A stretch of DNA of 64,000 nt from Blepharisma japonicum. Lineage: Eukaryota > Ciliophora > Heterotrichea > Heterotrichida > Blepharismidae. Location: the NCBI GenBank assembly GCA_949751835.1, contig CATKHK010000106.1, positions 1 to 64,000 on the forward strand, given 5' to 3'. The stretch's first letter is position 1. Each line of letters begins with the position of its first letter. Shown one piece after another: positions 51,610 to 61,798 of the stretch. The position numbers and the translations under genes are program-made. The notes below the pieces were generated by a model, which was not told where the DNA came from, did not search any database, and saw only the letters and a list, made by a program, of their open reading frames with translations.

Positions 51610-52374
51610 TTAAAACATAAAAATTACAGTAATCACATATATTAAGAATCCTAAAACTTCTGAGTATAAAAAAACTGCTCCAGTTATATAATTGTCATTT
51701 GTCAACTCAAATGCTCCATTTCCATTTATTGCTTGAAAATCAATAATAATCGCCATAACGTAAATTACGAAAAAAAAGGCACAAAATACCAATTTTACAA
51801 AATTTGTTAAATAAGGCAGTAGAAATAGCCCAACCAAAATCCCTGCAATGAGAAACTCAAATATTCTGCCATACCACTTAGTTAAATCTTTCTGTATAAA
51901 TAAAGCTATCATTGCTAAATTTCATTGTATAGCTATCGCAAATGCAGAAACAGTTAAAAATACCATCAAGTTGTGGAAATGAAAACTTACAAAATTTCCG
52001 ATGATAAGACTAATGCCAATAGTAAAGATTGCCCATAATGTGTAATTAATTGGCACTTTATTAGCAATGGTTTTGCAATAACGTAAGGCCGCTAAGCTTA
52101 TAAGAGAAGCTCCTAGGCTAGTTAATTGAAACCAATTATTTGCCTTTATTCATTTTTGTATGTCTTTTACTGAGAGAATCATCACTGATAAGAGTATTGT
52201 GATACTTAGCTGAATATATAGTAAAGTCATGACTTTTTTGAGAAATTTTTTGCTATCTTTAGGCTTTGTTTCTAGCCCATTATAACTTGTAGATATAGCC
52301 GAGCATGTTGGGTAAAAAATCTGGATAATTGTGCTGTCTTGTGAATATTCACTAAATTCCAATGCAGAGCTCAT
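51610..52374 (-). CDS. TMBIM/BAX-inhibitor-like (Lifeguard) membrane protein (254 aa)
   Basis: ATG 52374 to TAA 51610-51612 with two TGA Trps (residues 75 and 151). After a ~45-residue cytosolic N-terminus, FLKKVMTLLYIQLSITILL matches the family entry motif, followed by seven hydrophobic segments. The C-terminal IIIDFQAINGNGAFELTNDN, then YITGAVFLYSEVLGFLIYVI, matches the TMBIM YDTQ-LI ... Y-I-x-A-x-x-LY-D pattern, including the Asp of the di-aspartyl pH sensor. These proteins are calcium-leak channels or modulators in ER, Golgi or plasma membrane and protect against cell death. The exact member is not assignable by eye. Confidence 0.82.
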
Positions 52375-52879
52375 ATTCTAGAATAGTCCTTTTAAATTAT
52401 GGGCTTTAAAAATGTCTAAAGGCTATATTAAAAATGTTCCGATTTTTGAAGAAATCAATAAATTTATGGTTAATTCTAAAAGACAATTGCGAAAACTATT
52501 TAATTTGTATGACAAGTTTAAGGCATATTAAAAAAGCAGATTAAGAAATTTTAATAATAATTAATTTATTAATAAAATAATTTAAAAATATGATATTTAC
52601 CTGTGATAAAAAATAAATTAATTAGCTAATTAAGCATTTTTACAAATTTTTATTTCGATAAACATAAGTTAAAGCAATTTACCACAAATTTAAAATTCTA
52701 AAATTCTCAATTATTTATTATTTATTATTAATAATCCACTAAAAGCTTCTAATCAAAATAATATAAAATTTTCATCAAATATCAATAATTTCCATTTTTC
52801 AAATCACTCTCAAGCTCTAAAAACCATTTTCAAATTATTTTTCAGTCCAAATTACTAAATTTGTATTAAATATACCACT
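52375..52879. other. intergenic, no gene seen
   Basis: Very AT-rich spacer upstream of TMBIM and downstream of DnaJ. Nothing recognised. Confidence 0.5.
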
Positions 52880-53593
52880 TTAATTCCTCAGATGACGGGG
52901 CTGTCTATTTCTTGCTGCCCCTTCTTCAGTTTCCTCTCTTCTTTCTTGTCTTCCATCAGGATGTGTTATAGTAGTCACAGTTTTCTTTACTTGTCTTCCA
53001 TTTTCATTGACAATTGTAGTTTTTACACTTTTACTGACGCCTCCTCTTCCTCCACTACTACTAGAGCTCGATGAAAAAGTTACATGGCTGTTTCCTCCCA
53101 TCCCACTCATAAAATCTCCTCCAAAGAAATCTCCTCCAAAAAAGTCTCCTCCGAAAGGATCAGCCCTTCCGCCATTTCTGTTGCCATTTCTTTGTCTATT
53201 TCCAAACAAGCTTCCTCCGAAAAACCCAAAATCGTCATCTTCCATAAACCCAGCAAATGGGTCTCGTCCTCCGAAAAATTGTCGGAAAATATCTTCAGCG
53301 TCTGTAAAATTGAAATTGAAATTTGAGCTAGAAAATCCACTTGAAGAGGAGCCTCCTCCTTGTTCTAGACCTTCGTGACCGTAGCGATCATAAATTGTAC
53401 GTTTATTTGAGTCTGATAAGACTGCGTAGGCTTCTCCGATTTCTTTGAATTTTCGTTCAGCACCTTCTCGATCGTTAGGGTTTTTGTCTGGATGCCATTT
53501 TAAGGCGAGCTTGCGATAGGCTTTCTTTATTTGGTCGTCAGTTGCGTCTTTAGGGACACCTAGAACGTCGTAGTAATCACGTTTGCTTGGCAT
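52880..53593 (-). CDS. DnaJ/HSP40 protein, DNAJB6-like (237 aa)
   Basis: J domain at residues 6-72 with HPD at 34-36 ([10 protein letters not shown]), preceded by the DYYDVLGV start. A Gly/Phe-rich region follows with FFGGRDPF and repeated [10 protein letters not shown] units, then a Ser-rich SSSSSSSGG stretch, and a beta-type C-terminus ([20 protein letters not shown]) as in DNAJB2/B6/B8. This class works with HSP70 and suppresses protein aggregation; it lacks the zinc-finger domain of type A DnaJ. The start at ATG 53593 is set by the J domain. A perfect three-unit heat shock element lies about 46 nt upstream, consistent with heat-induced expression. Confidence 0.94.
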   Translation of the reverse strand: MPSKRDYYDVLGVPKDATDDQIKKAYRKLALKWHPDKNPNDREGAERKFKEIGEAYAVLSDSNKRTIYDRYGHEGLEQGGGSSSSGFSSSNFNFNFTDAEDIFRQFFGGRDPFAGFMEDDDFGFFGGSLFGNRQRNGNRNGGRADPFGGDFFGGDFFGGDFMSGMGGNSHVTFSSSSSSSGGRGGVSKSVKTTIVNENGRQVKKTVTTITHPDGRQERREETEEGAARNRQPRHLRN

Positions 53594-53928
53594 TTATTAT
53601 TATTAGTGTGTATAAAAATACAGAATGAAATAAGTATTAGAAGCTTCTAGAAATATGGACTGGGGATTGGGATAGGGAGAACAAAAAATTTCGAGGGGTA
53701 GGAAGGGGTTGAAATTATTTATACTTATAATTTACTACTTTTTTAGAAATTTTGGCTATAAAAGCTATAATTTGTATCATCAAGATGAAAACTAAAATGA
53801 CCTGTTTATCTTAAATATCATCTCTAGCTGCTAATAAATAATAAATTCATTACTAATTTATTTTCCAAAAAATTAAAAAATCGCTCGTTTATCAACATCT
53901 AACAGTTCATTATTCTGATTACCATATT
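53594..53928. promoter_or_regulatory. shared divergent promoter of DnaJ and proteasome alpha-6
   Basis: A 335-nt spacer between divergent starts at 53593 and 53929. It contains a perfect heat shock element at 53640-53652 and, nearer DnaJ, a TATA-like tataaaaata at about 53611-53620. Confidence 0.6.
53640..53652. promoter_or_regulatory. heat shock element GAAnnTTCnnGAA
   Basis: The sequence gaagcttctagaa is three perfectly spaced alternating GAA/TTC pentamers, the consensus HSF-binding site. It stands 46 nt upstream of the DnaJ ATG and about 276 nt upstream of the proteasome gene on the other side. Confidence 0.8.
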
Positions 53929-54666
53929 ATGAGTAGAGGAGCAGGCTTTGATAAACATATCACAATTTTTTCCCCAGATGGAAGACTCTATCAAGTAGAA
54001 TACGCTTTTAAAGCTGCCAAATCTGCAGGTCTTACAAGTATTGCAGTCCGTGGAACTGACTCTGTCGTTCTTTGCATAGAAAAGAAAGTCCCTGATCGAA
54101 TGATTGTCCCTGAAAGCGTAACTCATCTATTTACGGTTGCCGAAAACATTGGAGCCTGCATGACTGGTTTACTACCTGATGCCCGCGCTCTAGTAACAAG
54201 AATGCGCAACGAAGCAAGCGAATACAGATTTAAGAACGGCATAGCCTGCCCTGTCAACATTTTAGCAAACAGAACAGGAGATCTGGCCCAGGTTTACACC
54301 CAGCAAGCCTTTATGAGACCATATGGAGTTATCACGATGCTTGCTGGAATTGACGACGAGTTCGGCCCTCAGCTTTACAAAATTGACCCTGCTGGGATGT
54401 TCCAAGGCTTCAAAGCCTGCGCAGCAGGCGTTAAAGAGCAAGAGGCTACCAATTATTTAGAAAAACAATGGAAAAAGACCAATGGAGAACTCAATAGAGA
54501 GCAAGCGATCGAGATGGCAATTGAGTGTTTGCAGAACGTGATGGCTCAGGAGTATAAGTCTAATGATATTGAAGTAGGGATTGTGACAACTGACCATCAT
54601 GCGCTACGCTTATTAAGCCAACAAGAAATAGAAGAAAGGTTAAATGCAATAGCTGCTAAAGACTAG
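53929..54666 (+). CDS. PSMA6: 20S proteasome subunit alpha-6 (245 aa)
   Basis: Alpha-ring subunit of the 20S proteasome (alpha1/iota in yeast-type naming). It starts MSRGAGFDKHITIFSPDGRL and has the alpha-subunit signature YQVEYAFKAAKSAGLTS, then DRMIVPESVTHLFTV, ENIGACMTGLLPDAR and YTQQAFMRPYG, all diagnostic of PSMA6. Length 245 equals the human protein. The conserved N-terminal residues (gate) fix the ATG. Richer in C than surrounding genes, no TGA, no introns. It shares its promoter region with a DnaJ gene that has a heat shock element, so co-induction under proteotoxic stress is plausible. Confidence 0.97.
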   Translation: MSRGAGFDKHITIFSPDGRLYQVEYAFKAAKSAGLTSIAVRGTDSVVLCIEKKVPDRMIVPESVTHLFTVAENIGACMTGLLPDARALVTRMRNEASEYRFKNGIACPVNILANRTGDLAQVYTQQAFMRPYGVITMLAGIDDEFGPQLYKIDPAGMFQGFKACAAGVKEQEATNYLEKQWKKTNGELNREQAIEMAIECLQNVMAQEYKSNDIEVGIVTTDHHALRLLSQQEIEERLNAIAAKD

Positions 54667-54823
54667 TTAAGCTGAAATGACGTATTAAATTTAAATGGAA
54701 GCGAAAAGAGGTTTTCGGTATTTTTGATAATTTTATATACAAATTAGCAGGAATTCTTAGTTTTTATATGTAAAAGTTTTGTTTTTTTGAAATTTTGAAA
54801 TACTTACTAAATAAATAGAAAAA

Positions 54824-55987
54824 ATGCTCAGGTGGAAGACGATATGCTGTAAGCTATAAGTAGGGGCTAGTTTTACGACTGCATGCATGCAGAGAACTCC
54901 TGAAAAGTTGTTAGGACTAGCATCAGCATACGCTGAACGCCAGATATTTCATCACTTTGCCAATGGCCACTATCCAGATGCAGGGATTTTTATTTTTGCT
55001 GATAAATGTTTGAGGAAAAATCCTATTAATGACTCACAGCTGGACAAGTACTGCAAAGATAAAATATTAGCATTGCGAGAAATGGCAAATCCATCGTTTA
55101 AGGATGCAATAAAGTCTCATTTATCAAGTATTGATGCAAGTATCAGCAAAATGGTAAAAAATAATTAGCTAAAAATTGACATCAAAGCTACTGATATCGT
55201 CACCAAATTTTTTGACGCATATGGAACTAAACACATCCACGCTTCCGCCATGCTACTTATGGCCCAAGCTCTCGGCGAAATCTCTACAAAGCAAATTTTA
55301 TTTACCCAGGCTATCGAACTGGCCCACTTCGGCAGCTCAATTCACAGCAAAATAATGGACACATCAAGCGAAGCCAGCTGACTTCACATGTTTCTAGGTG
55401 ACAACGGCATGATTTTAGGCGGTGATTACATGATTTCTAATGCGTAATTTTTATTCAGCTCAATCCAATGCTGTAGAATCAATAGTTTGCCTTTAATCCA
55501 GCTTCTCTGCTTAATTATTCAGAATATTTCAAAGGGGTCTATATTATCATTAAAAGGAGAAACCATTTCCCAAGCTTTGGTTAATTATTGTGCCCTATGT
55601 TTTTATAAGACAGCCAGTATTATGGCTAATGGGTGCCAAGGAATTGCGTTTTTAGGGAATAGTGATATGAAAAGAAGCTATGACTATGGAAAACATCTAG
55701 GAATGGCCCTTGGGGTAGTTGGGGATATTAAGGACTATTTAAATGGAAAAATTAGGTATAATTCTTTCCCTGTGCTTTTTGCAGCTGGGACACATACAAA
55801 TATATATGAACTCATAGGGAATAAACAAGAAAATTTAGTAAAAGAGATGGTAGCTGATGCAAATGGGGTTAACTGGGCGAAAAAGCTAGCTATTCATCAT
55901 ATTGAAGCTGCATTAGAGACCGCGAAACTGTTCGAAGATCCTAAAGATCTTGTGTCACTAACAGCAAGTATTGCAAATAGTCTTTAA
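54824..55987 (+). CDS. PDSS2: decaprenyl-diphosphate synthase subunit 2-like (372 aa), three introns
   Basis: Exons 54824-54848, 54864-55153, 55169-55443 and 55459-55987, separated by three 15-nt introns; all phases close and the spliced frame has one TGA Trp (residue 176). The protein follows the PDSS2/DLP1 branch of polyprenyl synthases: HASAMLLMAQALGE, a GDYMISNAS helix, and YDYGKHLGMALGVVGDIKDYL before FPVLFAAGTH, matching human [20 protein letters not shown]. Both catalytic aspartate-rich DDxxD motifs are absent (SKIMDTS at the first), as expected of this non-catalytic partner of PDSS1. The complex makes the isoprenoid tail of ubiquinone in mitochondria. The N-terminus MLRWKTICWASFTTAC is basic/hydrophobic, like a targeting peptide. 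Standard ORF calling sees only two fragments. Confidence 0.9.
54849..54863 (+). other. 15-nt intron 1 in PDSS2
   Basis: gtaagctataagtag splits a Trp codon (T|GG) eight codons after the ATG. GTA start, A at position 10, AG end. Confidence 0.85.
55154..55168 (+). other. 15-nt intron 2 in PDSS2
   Basis: gtaaaaaataattag contains in-frame TAA/TAG; removal joins two homologous segments in phase. A at position 10. Confidence 0.92.
55444..55458 (+). other. 15-nt intron 3 in PDSS2
   Basis: gtaatttttattcag splits an Ala codon (GC|C) within the conserved GDYMISNAS helix. It brings in a stop if retained. A at position 10. Confidence 0.92.
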
Positions 55988-56596
55988 TAATAAAATTCCT
56001 GATTTTTTAATTTATTTTGAAGGGAGATATTATATAAAATCCTGGCCCTGATATCCTCGGATCAGAAATTCAATTAAATTTAATTTTTGAGCTATGAAAT
56101 TTCATAATCTTAACTACAATTCTATAAAATATATAAAACTAAGTGAAGCAGATAACTAAAGTTCAAAAAAATTTATTAATTTGCAGCAAAAATAACAAAT
56201 TTGCATAAAAAGTGGCTCTTGCGTGTTTTGAAACAATATTTAGAGCTTAAAACAATACCAAAAAGGGCTGAAAATAAAGCAAATGGAAGCAATAAGTATT
56301 AAGAATAAATCAAGAATAAAGTATATAAAAATTTTACAGTAAGCATTAATAGAAATAATCATAATGATTTGACCTTTATATTTACAAAATTACAAAAGGG
56401 AAAACCAAAAAAGCAAAAAACCAAAATATTAAAATTAATATTTTCCTGATTAAAAATCCATAAAAATCAAAATGGATGATAATCTTACATATAATTAATC
56501 ATTAATTTCCTCATAATATGGCTGCTTATAAATGGCTATAAATTAACCTTTATCAGATCAGCCATTTCTAATTTAAATTTTCTATATTAATAATAT
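55988..56596. other. intergenic, no gene seen
   Basis: Very AT-rich spacer between PDSS2 and the MDR gene on the same strand. Nothing recognised. Confidence 0.5.
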
Positions 56597-57598
56597 ATGT
56601 CATCAGAAAGAGCAAGGGCAGCTATTATTGATCGGGTAGGCGATATCAACACCCTAGGCGTAAAAGATGTAGAAATCAGCAAAATCCCTGAAAATTTCGT
56701 CGTTATAAGAACTGAATTCGCAAGTATAAGCCCAGGTGATGAACTTCTATATAAAGGGGCATTTGGCTATAATCTCAAAAGCAACACTATTGGCCTACAA
56801 GGTAGCGGCACCGTAATTAAAAGTGGCGGAAGTGTTTTGGCAAATTCTTTGCTTAATAAAAGGGTCGCATTTATGTCTTTTGGGCAAGATGCCGTTGGGT
56901 CATTTTCTGAATTAGCTTTAACTGATGCGAATTTTGTGTTTCCCATTAAAGATGAATTGTCTTTTGAAGATGCAGCAAGTGCGTTTACTGCTTTGACGGT
57001 AGAGTATATTATGAGGAAAATTCGAAGAGGAAACCATAGGGCAGTTATCCAAAATGCTGCAGCAAGTAGTATTGGAAAAGCAATTATTAAGTATTGTAAC
57101 TATTATGGAATTGATACTATTAATATTGTCAGAAGAGAAGACCAAGTAGAAATTCTTAGGTCAATAGGGGCAGAAAATGTGGTCAGTACAACTGAAGTGG
57201 GATGGAAAGATAGGGTTAGACAATTGTCCAGAGAATTAAAGGCGACCGTTGCATTTGATGCTGTGGCTGGAGATATGACTGGAGAACTATATGAAATATT
57301 GCAAGAGCCAGGGAAGTTGTATGTATATGGGTTTCTTTCTGAGCATTATTGTGCTATTAATCCTTTAATTTTAGACACAAAGAAAAAGATAAGAGGGTTG
57401 AGCCTTTATACATGGCTGAAAAATGTGTCAACGCTAAAGAAATTTAAGGTGTGGGATAAGGTTCAAGAGCTATATCAGCAGGTGTTTAGGATAGATTATA
57501 AGGAGACAATAGGAATTGATAGATTAAAAGATGCTTTAAGTGCATATAAAGATAAGAAAACAAATGCAAAAGTGTTGGTAAGAGTGAGAACGAGTTAA
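56597..57598 (+). CDS. MDR-family NAD(P)H quinone/enoyl reductase-like (333 aa)
   Basis: Medium-chain dehydrogenase/reductase of the zinc-free quinone-oxidoreductase (zeta-crystallin, VAT1, MECR) branch. The GroES-like N-terminal domain has EFASISPGDELLYKGAF and a GLQGSGTVI strand. The Rossmann domain follows, with the usual AVIQNAAASSIGKAIIKYC (family GAAGGVG changed to NAAASSIG), then NIVRREDQVEILRSIGAENVV, and the C-terminal KVLVRV end. No catalytic zinc Cys/His cluster. The NAD(P)-binding glycines are partly replaced (AAASSIG), closer to the mitochondrial 2-enoyl thioester reductase form NAANSGVG. The substrate is not predictable. ATG 56597 gives the family-length protein. Confidence 0.85.
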   Translation: MSSERARAAIIDRVGDINTLGVKDVEISKIPENFVVIRTEFASISPGDELLYKGAFGYNLKSNTIGLQGSGTVIKSGGSVLANSLLNKRVAFMSFGQDAVGSFSELALTDANFVFPIKDELSFEDAASAFTALTVEYIMRKIRRGNHRAVIQNAAASSIGKAIIKYCNYYGIDTINIVRREDQVEILRSIGAENVVSTTEVGWKDRVRQLSRELKATVAFDAVAGDMTGELYEILQEPGKLYVYGFLSEHYCAINPLILDTKKKIRGLSLYTWLKNVSTLKKFKVWDKVQELYQQVFRIDYKETIGIDRLKDALSAYKDKKTNAKVLVRVRTS

Positions 57599-58479
57599 TA
57601 AATAAAAAATGCTTCTTTTATTTTACTCTTTTTATGGATTAAGTCTGATTCAATATATAATTGCTAATTTTTCTGACATAAAATATAAAAAAATTAAAAA
57701 ATAGAAAAGTCAGGAAAATTTTATAAAAAATATTTGAAATTGACAACACAAAAATTCATCATATAAAAAAAATCTTAAAAAGGCACAGCAGTGAGGCAAA
57801 ATCAATATAAATTGATGTTTAACCCTCTGTAAAAGATCCAAAATTGGTTTTATCATATAAATATATAATAAAAATCACCACATTATGATTTATATTAATT
57901 TTAGTAACTATAGAGAGATCTCATTAAAAAAATTTCACGAATCGGATATTTTAATATAAGCACAATCCAATATGGTCTACTTATAAGCAGTTATCCATAT
58001 TTAAAATAAATGCATATTTCTAATAAAAATCCAATCCACAAGGTCCATTTCTGTCAAGATCAGTAATATAAAAAAACATAAAAAAGGGAAAGAATGACAA
58101 TAAAACTGATAGGAAAATAGTTTTAATATAAAAAATAAGCTCTAATATAAAATTATAACATAAACTTCTTATTCAAATCTTTTATAAACTTTTAAAAAAT
58201 TAAATTAATTTCTGGAATGCTGGCATATATAGTTCATAAATTAATTAATATACTTCTGTATCTAACACTTATCAATAAAAAACCTTTGACTACTATCCAA
58301 TTTATTGATTTTTATTCTCGATTTAAAATAATTATTAAAAATCACAATAAAATTTATTTTTATCTATTAAAATTAAGTTCAAAAACCCTTTTATAAACCC
58401 TCATAATTCAAAATCCATTCCTCTTTAAAGAAAATATACCATTTTTTGTCGTTAATACCGATCTTATAATAAAAAATAT
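57599..58479. other. intergenic, no gene seen
   Basis: About 880 nt of very AT-rich spacer between two same-strand genes. No intact frame or repeat was recognised. Confidence 0.5.
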
Positions 58480-59898
58480 ATGTCGACCTTTTATAATGTT
58501 GCTGAAAAATCAGATGAATCCTTTTGGATTAAAGTTGATTTCCCCTTCATTCACGATTACGGAAAGCTAGTCCATGGAGGCCAGCTCTCATATTTCAAAT
58601 CCAATGGTGAAATCAAGGAGGCTTATTTTTTCCTCCTTTCAAGCTCATATCTGGTTTGTGCAAGTGAAAGTGGCAAAAGAAAAAAAATGTCCAAGCTTAA
58701 GTGGAAAACTATTGAGCCCTTTGTAGAAAATCAAGATAAATTGTCCAGATATGGATTCAGAATTAGACAAGGTGGGATTTTCAAAGATTTCTTTACAAGC
58801 ACTTCAGAGGATCTTGATGTTTGGATTGACCATTTATCAGCAGTTTCCATTTTTACAGACATAAATTCAGATTTTGAGATAAAATGCCAAATTGGACAAG
58901 GGACGTTTTCGTCAGTATTTTTAGCGACTGACCTTAGTGATAATAAGACTTATGCAGTGAAATCTATTCATAAATCCAAGTTAAAGAATAGAGAAGAAAT
59001 TGCTGCTATAAAAAATGAAATTAAGGTCATGAGAGCTCTAAATCATCCAAACATCGTTAAACTTCATAGAGTTTACGAGTCTGATTCCAAGGTGGAACTA
59101 GTTTTGGACTATATAGAAGGGGAAACTCTTTTTGCAAGATTGATCAGAACTGGACCATTTAGTGAAGAATATTCAGCTAAATTCATTGAGAAGTTCCTCA
59201 GTGTGCTGAATTATTTAGAGCTTAAAAAGGTTTTACATAGAGACATAAAGCTTGAAAACATCTTGTTGTCGTCAAGTAATGACCCAAGTGATTTCAAGCT
59301 AATTGACTTTGGATTATCATGCTTTGCTAAAGAAGGCATCGTTCACAGTTGTGGTTCTCCTGGATATGTAGCCCCTGAAGTACTTAAAGGTATTCCTTAT
59401 GGAAACAAAGTTGATGTTTTCAGTGCTGGGGTGATCCTCTATGCTGTACTATCAGGGAGGCCAGCTTTCGCAGGCCGAACAGCCCAAGATATTTTCATTA
59501 GAAATCGCCGATGCATGATAGTGTTCCAAAAAGACCATTGGAAAAACGTCTCCTCCCACGCAATTGAATTTATCCGCAGACTCACAGAAAAAGAACCAGA
59601 AGCCAGACTAAGCTCAAATGAAGCTTTAGGTCACGAATGGTTTTTATTATTTAACAAAGAAAAACCAGATGACACTAACGTTTCAGCAATTTCCAGGCTG
59701 ATTTTCCAAAGAAATGAAAAAAGAAGACACAGAATTCCCCTAGCTGATCCTGAAGAGCAAAAATGTTTTGTAGAGCTTCATAGAAGAAGAGGTTCGTTAC
59801 CTACTTATATTATTCCAGATGTAAAACGTGGAATATTTAAAGATCATAGTCATGCCGAGTTAGCTGACTTAAGAGACGATAGAAAAGGATCAGTTTAA
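58480..59898 (+). CDS. PH-domain plus CAMK-type Ser/Thr kinase (472 aa)
   Basis: ATG 58480 to TAA, no TGA. Residues about 28-125 look like a pleckstrin-homology domain (KLVHGGQLSYFKSNGEIKEA start, ending SEDLDVWIDHL with the conserved Trp of the PH C-terminal helix). The kinase domain, about 133-390, is complete: GQGTFSSVF loop, YAVKSI lysine, HRDIKLEN, DFG and APEV, with a CAMK-like DVFSAGVILYAVLSGRPAF where the usual Trp of DVW is Phe. The ~80-residue tail is basic (RNEKRRHRIPL, LHRRRGS) and may hold regulatory phosphosites. There are no EF-hands. PH-kinase fusions of this type are typical of ciliates; membrane-lipid recruitment is likely. Confidence 0.9.
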   Translation: MSTFYNVAEKSDESFWIKVDFPFIHDYGKLVHGGQLSYFKSNGEIKEAYFFLLSSSYLVCASESGKRKKMSKLKWKTIEPFVENQDKLSRYGFRIRQGGIFKDFFTSTSEDLDVWIDHLSAVSIFTDINSDFEIKCQIGQGTFSSVFLATDLSDNKTYAVKSIHKSKLKNREEIAAIKNEIKVMRALNHPNIVKLHRVYESDSKVELVLDYIEGETLFARLIRTGPFSEEYSAKFIEKFLSVLNYLELKKVLHRDIKLENILLSSSNDPSDFKLIDFGLSCFAKEGIVHSCGSPGYVAPEVLKGIPYGNKVDVFSAGVILYAVLSGRPAFAGRTAQDIFIRNRRCMIVFQKDHWKNVSSHAIEFIRRLTEKEPEARLSSNEALGHEWFLLFNKEKPDDTNVSAISRLIFQRNEKRRHRIPLADPEEQKCFVELHRRRGSLPTYIIPDVKRGIFKDHSHAELADLRDDRKGSV

Positions 59899-60067
59899 AT
59901 TATATGCATATGTGTATATATACATATATTAAATAAAAGCTAATCATTGTAGATAAACTGACTTTCTAATTGAGTTGAAAAATCGGATTTAGATAAGATT
60001 TTTTTAAGATTTAAATTAAATAAATTTAAATTTCTGCTAGGATATGTGAATAAATTAATAGCTGTTA

Positions 60068-60676
60068 TTACATTTTGAAGCTCATAAACCTGCTTCTTGA
60101 ATGTGATTTAATAAACCTTGACCGTAAGTGTTTAGATTCTGACAGCACTGGCATCAACGAAAGCCTAGAGCCGCCTCCTGAATCTTTTATAGGAATTAAT
60201 GATCTTCTGCAGGTAATATTTTCCAATCATTGGCAGCTGGAATTTATTGATTTTAGTCGCTTTTTGCATTCGAAAGAAGAACTTATTTTATGTGTATGCT
60301 TGGAATCGTGCGAATTTATTTTACTTTTTGTACTAATAGTATCATCATCTTTTTTGTGAATGGAATCAAAGCTGGAGTATTCGTTTTCATAAGAACTTTC
60401 AGTTTCTTTCATTCAACTATGTGCTTTTCTGCATTTTCTGTCGTGTTTATATTTTTCTTTATTATCATCATTCGGAATTTTTTCTAAGCTATAACTATTG
60501 ACGACCAACAATCTATTGAAAAATGAACTTTTAGCTGATGTATTTTTTGTTAATCTTTTTATCTTTTGCTTAGGTGAAGGTAATTTAGGAAATGTCGGTA
60601 GAAAGCTTTTACCTAGAAACTCTTGCGAATTAGACTCAATCATTTGAGGAGAAACTTGAAGTAGATAAGGATTCAT
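60068..60676 (-). CDS. hypothetical Ser/Lys-rich protein (202 aa)
   Basis: ATG 60676 to TAA 60068-60070, passing two TGA Trps (residues 88 and 150) that join three in-phase segments. The composition is polar, with basic N- and C-terminal parts (SPKQKIKRLTK, and a SHSRSRF tail) and a Ser/Asp/His-rich middle (DDDTISTK, HDSKHTHK). There are no membrane spans or domains. I do not recognise it. The open frame over 200 codons in AT-rich DNA supports a real gene. It lies between the PH-kinase (convergent, about 170 nt away) and the DGSGRD-repeat gene. Confidence 0.6.
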
Positions 60677-60814
60677 TTAATATAATAAAAATCGTTTATT
60701 ATTTACTTAATATGCAAGTTTTCACATCAAAAGGTCTTGCTGAATTTTAATAAATCATTGTAAACTTACATAATTTATTTCACCTTAAAATTTTTCAAAT
60801 TAATTATGTATTCA

Positions 60815-61330
60815 TTAAATAGAAAGTCTACATCTCTCAGCTCGAGGACTGCCAGGCTTAGATTGGCTTCCTTTTGGATATAATCTCTCAGTCACACCAT
60901 CAGCAGTTTGTCTAATATTTTTTACTATGTTTCTTGACCTTATGCTAAGCCATCCCTGCATAGTGCTGCTAAAAGCATCACTGCAGCCACTTCTTTCAGG
61001 GCTCATTCTTAATGACGCTTTAAATATATCTTTTTTTCCCCCTGGTATATACCCATTCTGCAATCCTCCACTATTTTGGGTTATATAGAAATCTCTGCCT
61101 GATCCATCAGAATAATAGCGCACGCTTGTTGCAAGAGGACTAGCCGAGCTTCTTCGATTTTGTTTTCGTTGAAGGATGATTCCTTTTCTTTCTAATATAT
61201 CAGGCTTGATAGAGAGTTTTCTCAATCCGCCGTTTATTGTGGAGATGTAGTTGTCTCTGCCAGATCCATCGTTGGAATAATTAATAATTTTGGGCATGAA
61301 AGTTCTGTATAAAGACTGGTTGAGATCCAT
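60815..61330 (-). CDS. small basic protein with repeated YS-DGSGRD-x-YI motif (171 aa)
   Basis: ATG 61330 to TAA 60815-60817. A motif occurs twice: YSNDGSGRDNYISTINGG (residues 18-35) and YYSDGSGRDFYITQNSGG (near 72-89); a weaker SGCSDAFSSTMQG follows near 114. The rest is basic. The spacing and the DGSGRDxYI core recall short repeated motifs in microtubule-inner or tail proteins of protist flagella, but I cannot name the family with certainty. No membrane span. A likely ciliary structural protein by inference. Confidence 0.75.
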   Translation of the reverse strand: MDLNQSLYRTFMPKIINYSNDGSGRDNYISTINGGLRKLSIKPDILERKGIILQRKQNRRSSASPLATSVRYYSDGSGRDFYITQNSGGLQNGYIPGGKKDIFKASLRMSPERSGCSDAFSSTMQGWLSIRSRNIVKNIRQTADGVTERLYPKGSQSKPGSPRAERCRLSI

Positions 61331-61798
61331 TTACAAGTTAGCAATAACTGTTAATTATTAAAAGTCTTAATGATGGCATTTCAGCATTGTCAGAAATAAT
61401 GCTGAGGGTAATAGAAAATCGTATATAGTTTATCTAATTCGAATTTTATACCAAAACATTGCGCAGTTATAGATGCTCTTTTAAGTTATTTTTTAAAAAA
61501 AATCAAGGTTTTTGAAGTTTATATTTTAACTTAAATGCAAAATATTTTTCAATTAAGCATAATTAGCAAAAATAAATCTGTATCATAAATTTTAATCAGC
61601 TTAATAATATATTTTTATGCCAAACAATAAGAGAATTGGCCAAAATTTATAATTAATAGCTTAGGCCCTATATTTCTGAGTTATAAAACGTAAAAATTTA
61701 ATTTTTGCATTATAATTACTGAGAAAATATATGATTAAGCATTAGAAACTTAAAAAAATGTGTCATAGAAATGAGTAGTTTTATTGGTTTAATTAAGT
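61331..61798. other. intergenic, no gene seen
   Basis: AT-rich spacer between two same-strand small genes. Nothing recognised. Confidence 0.5.

Noticed and set aside
52892-53378. Open frames on the plus strand opposite the DnaJ gene
   Set aside because: They are shadows of the Gly/Ser/Phe-rich repeats on the minus strand.
58021-58075. Short EF-hand-like phrase (DLDRNG) on the minus strand
   Set aside because: Fewer than 20 codons, no continuation in any frame; likely chance.
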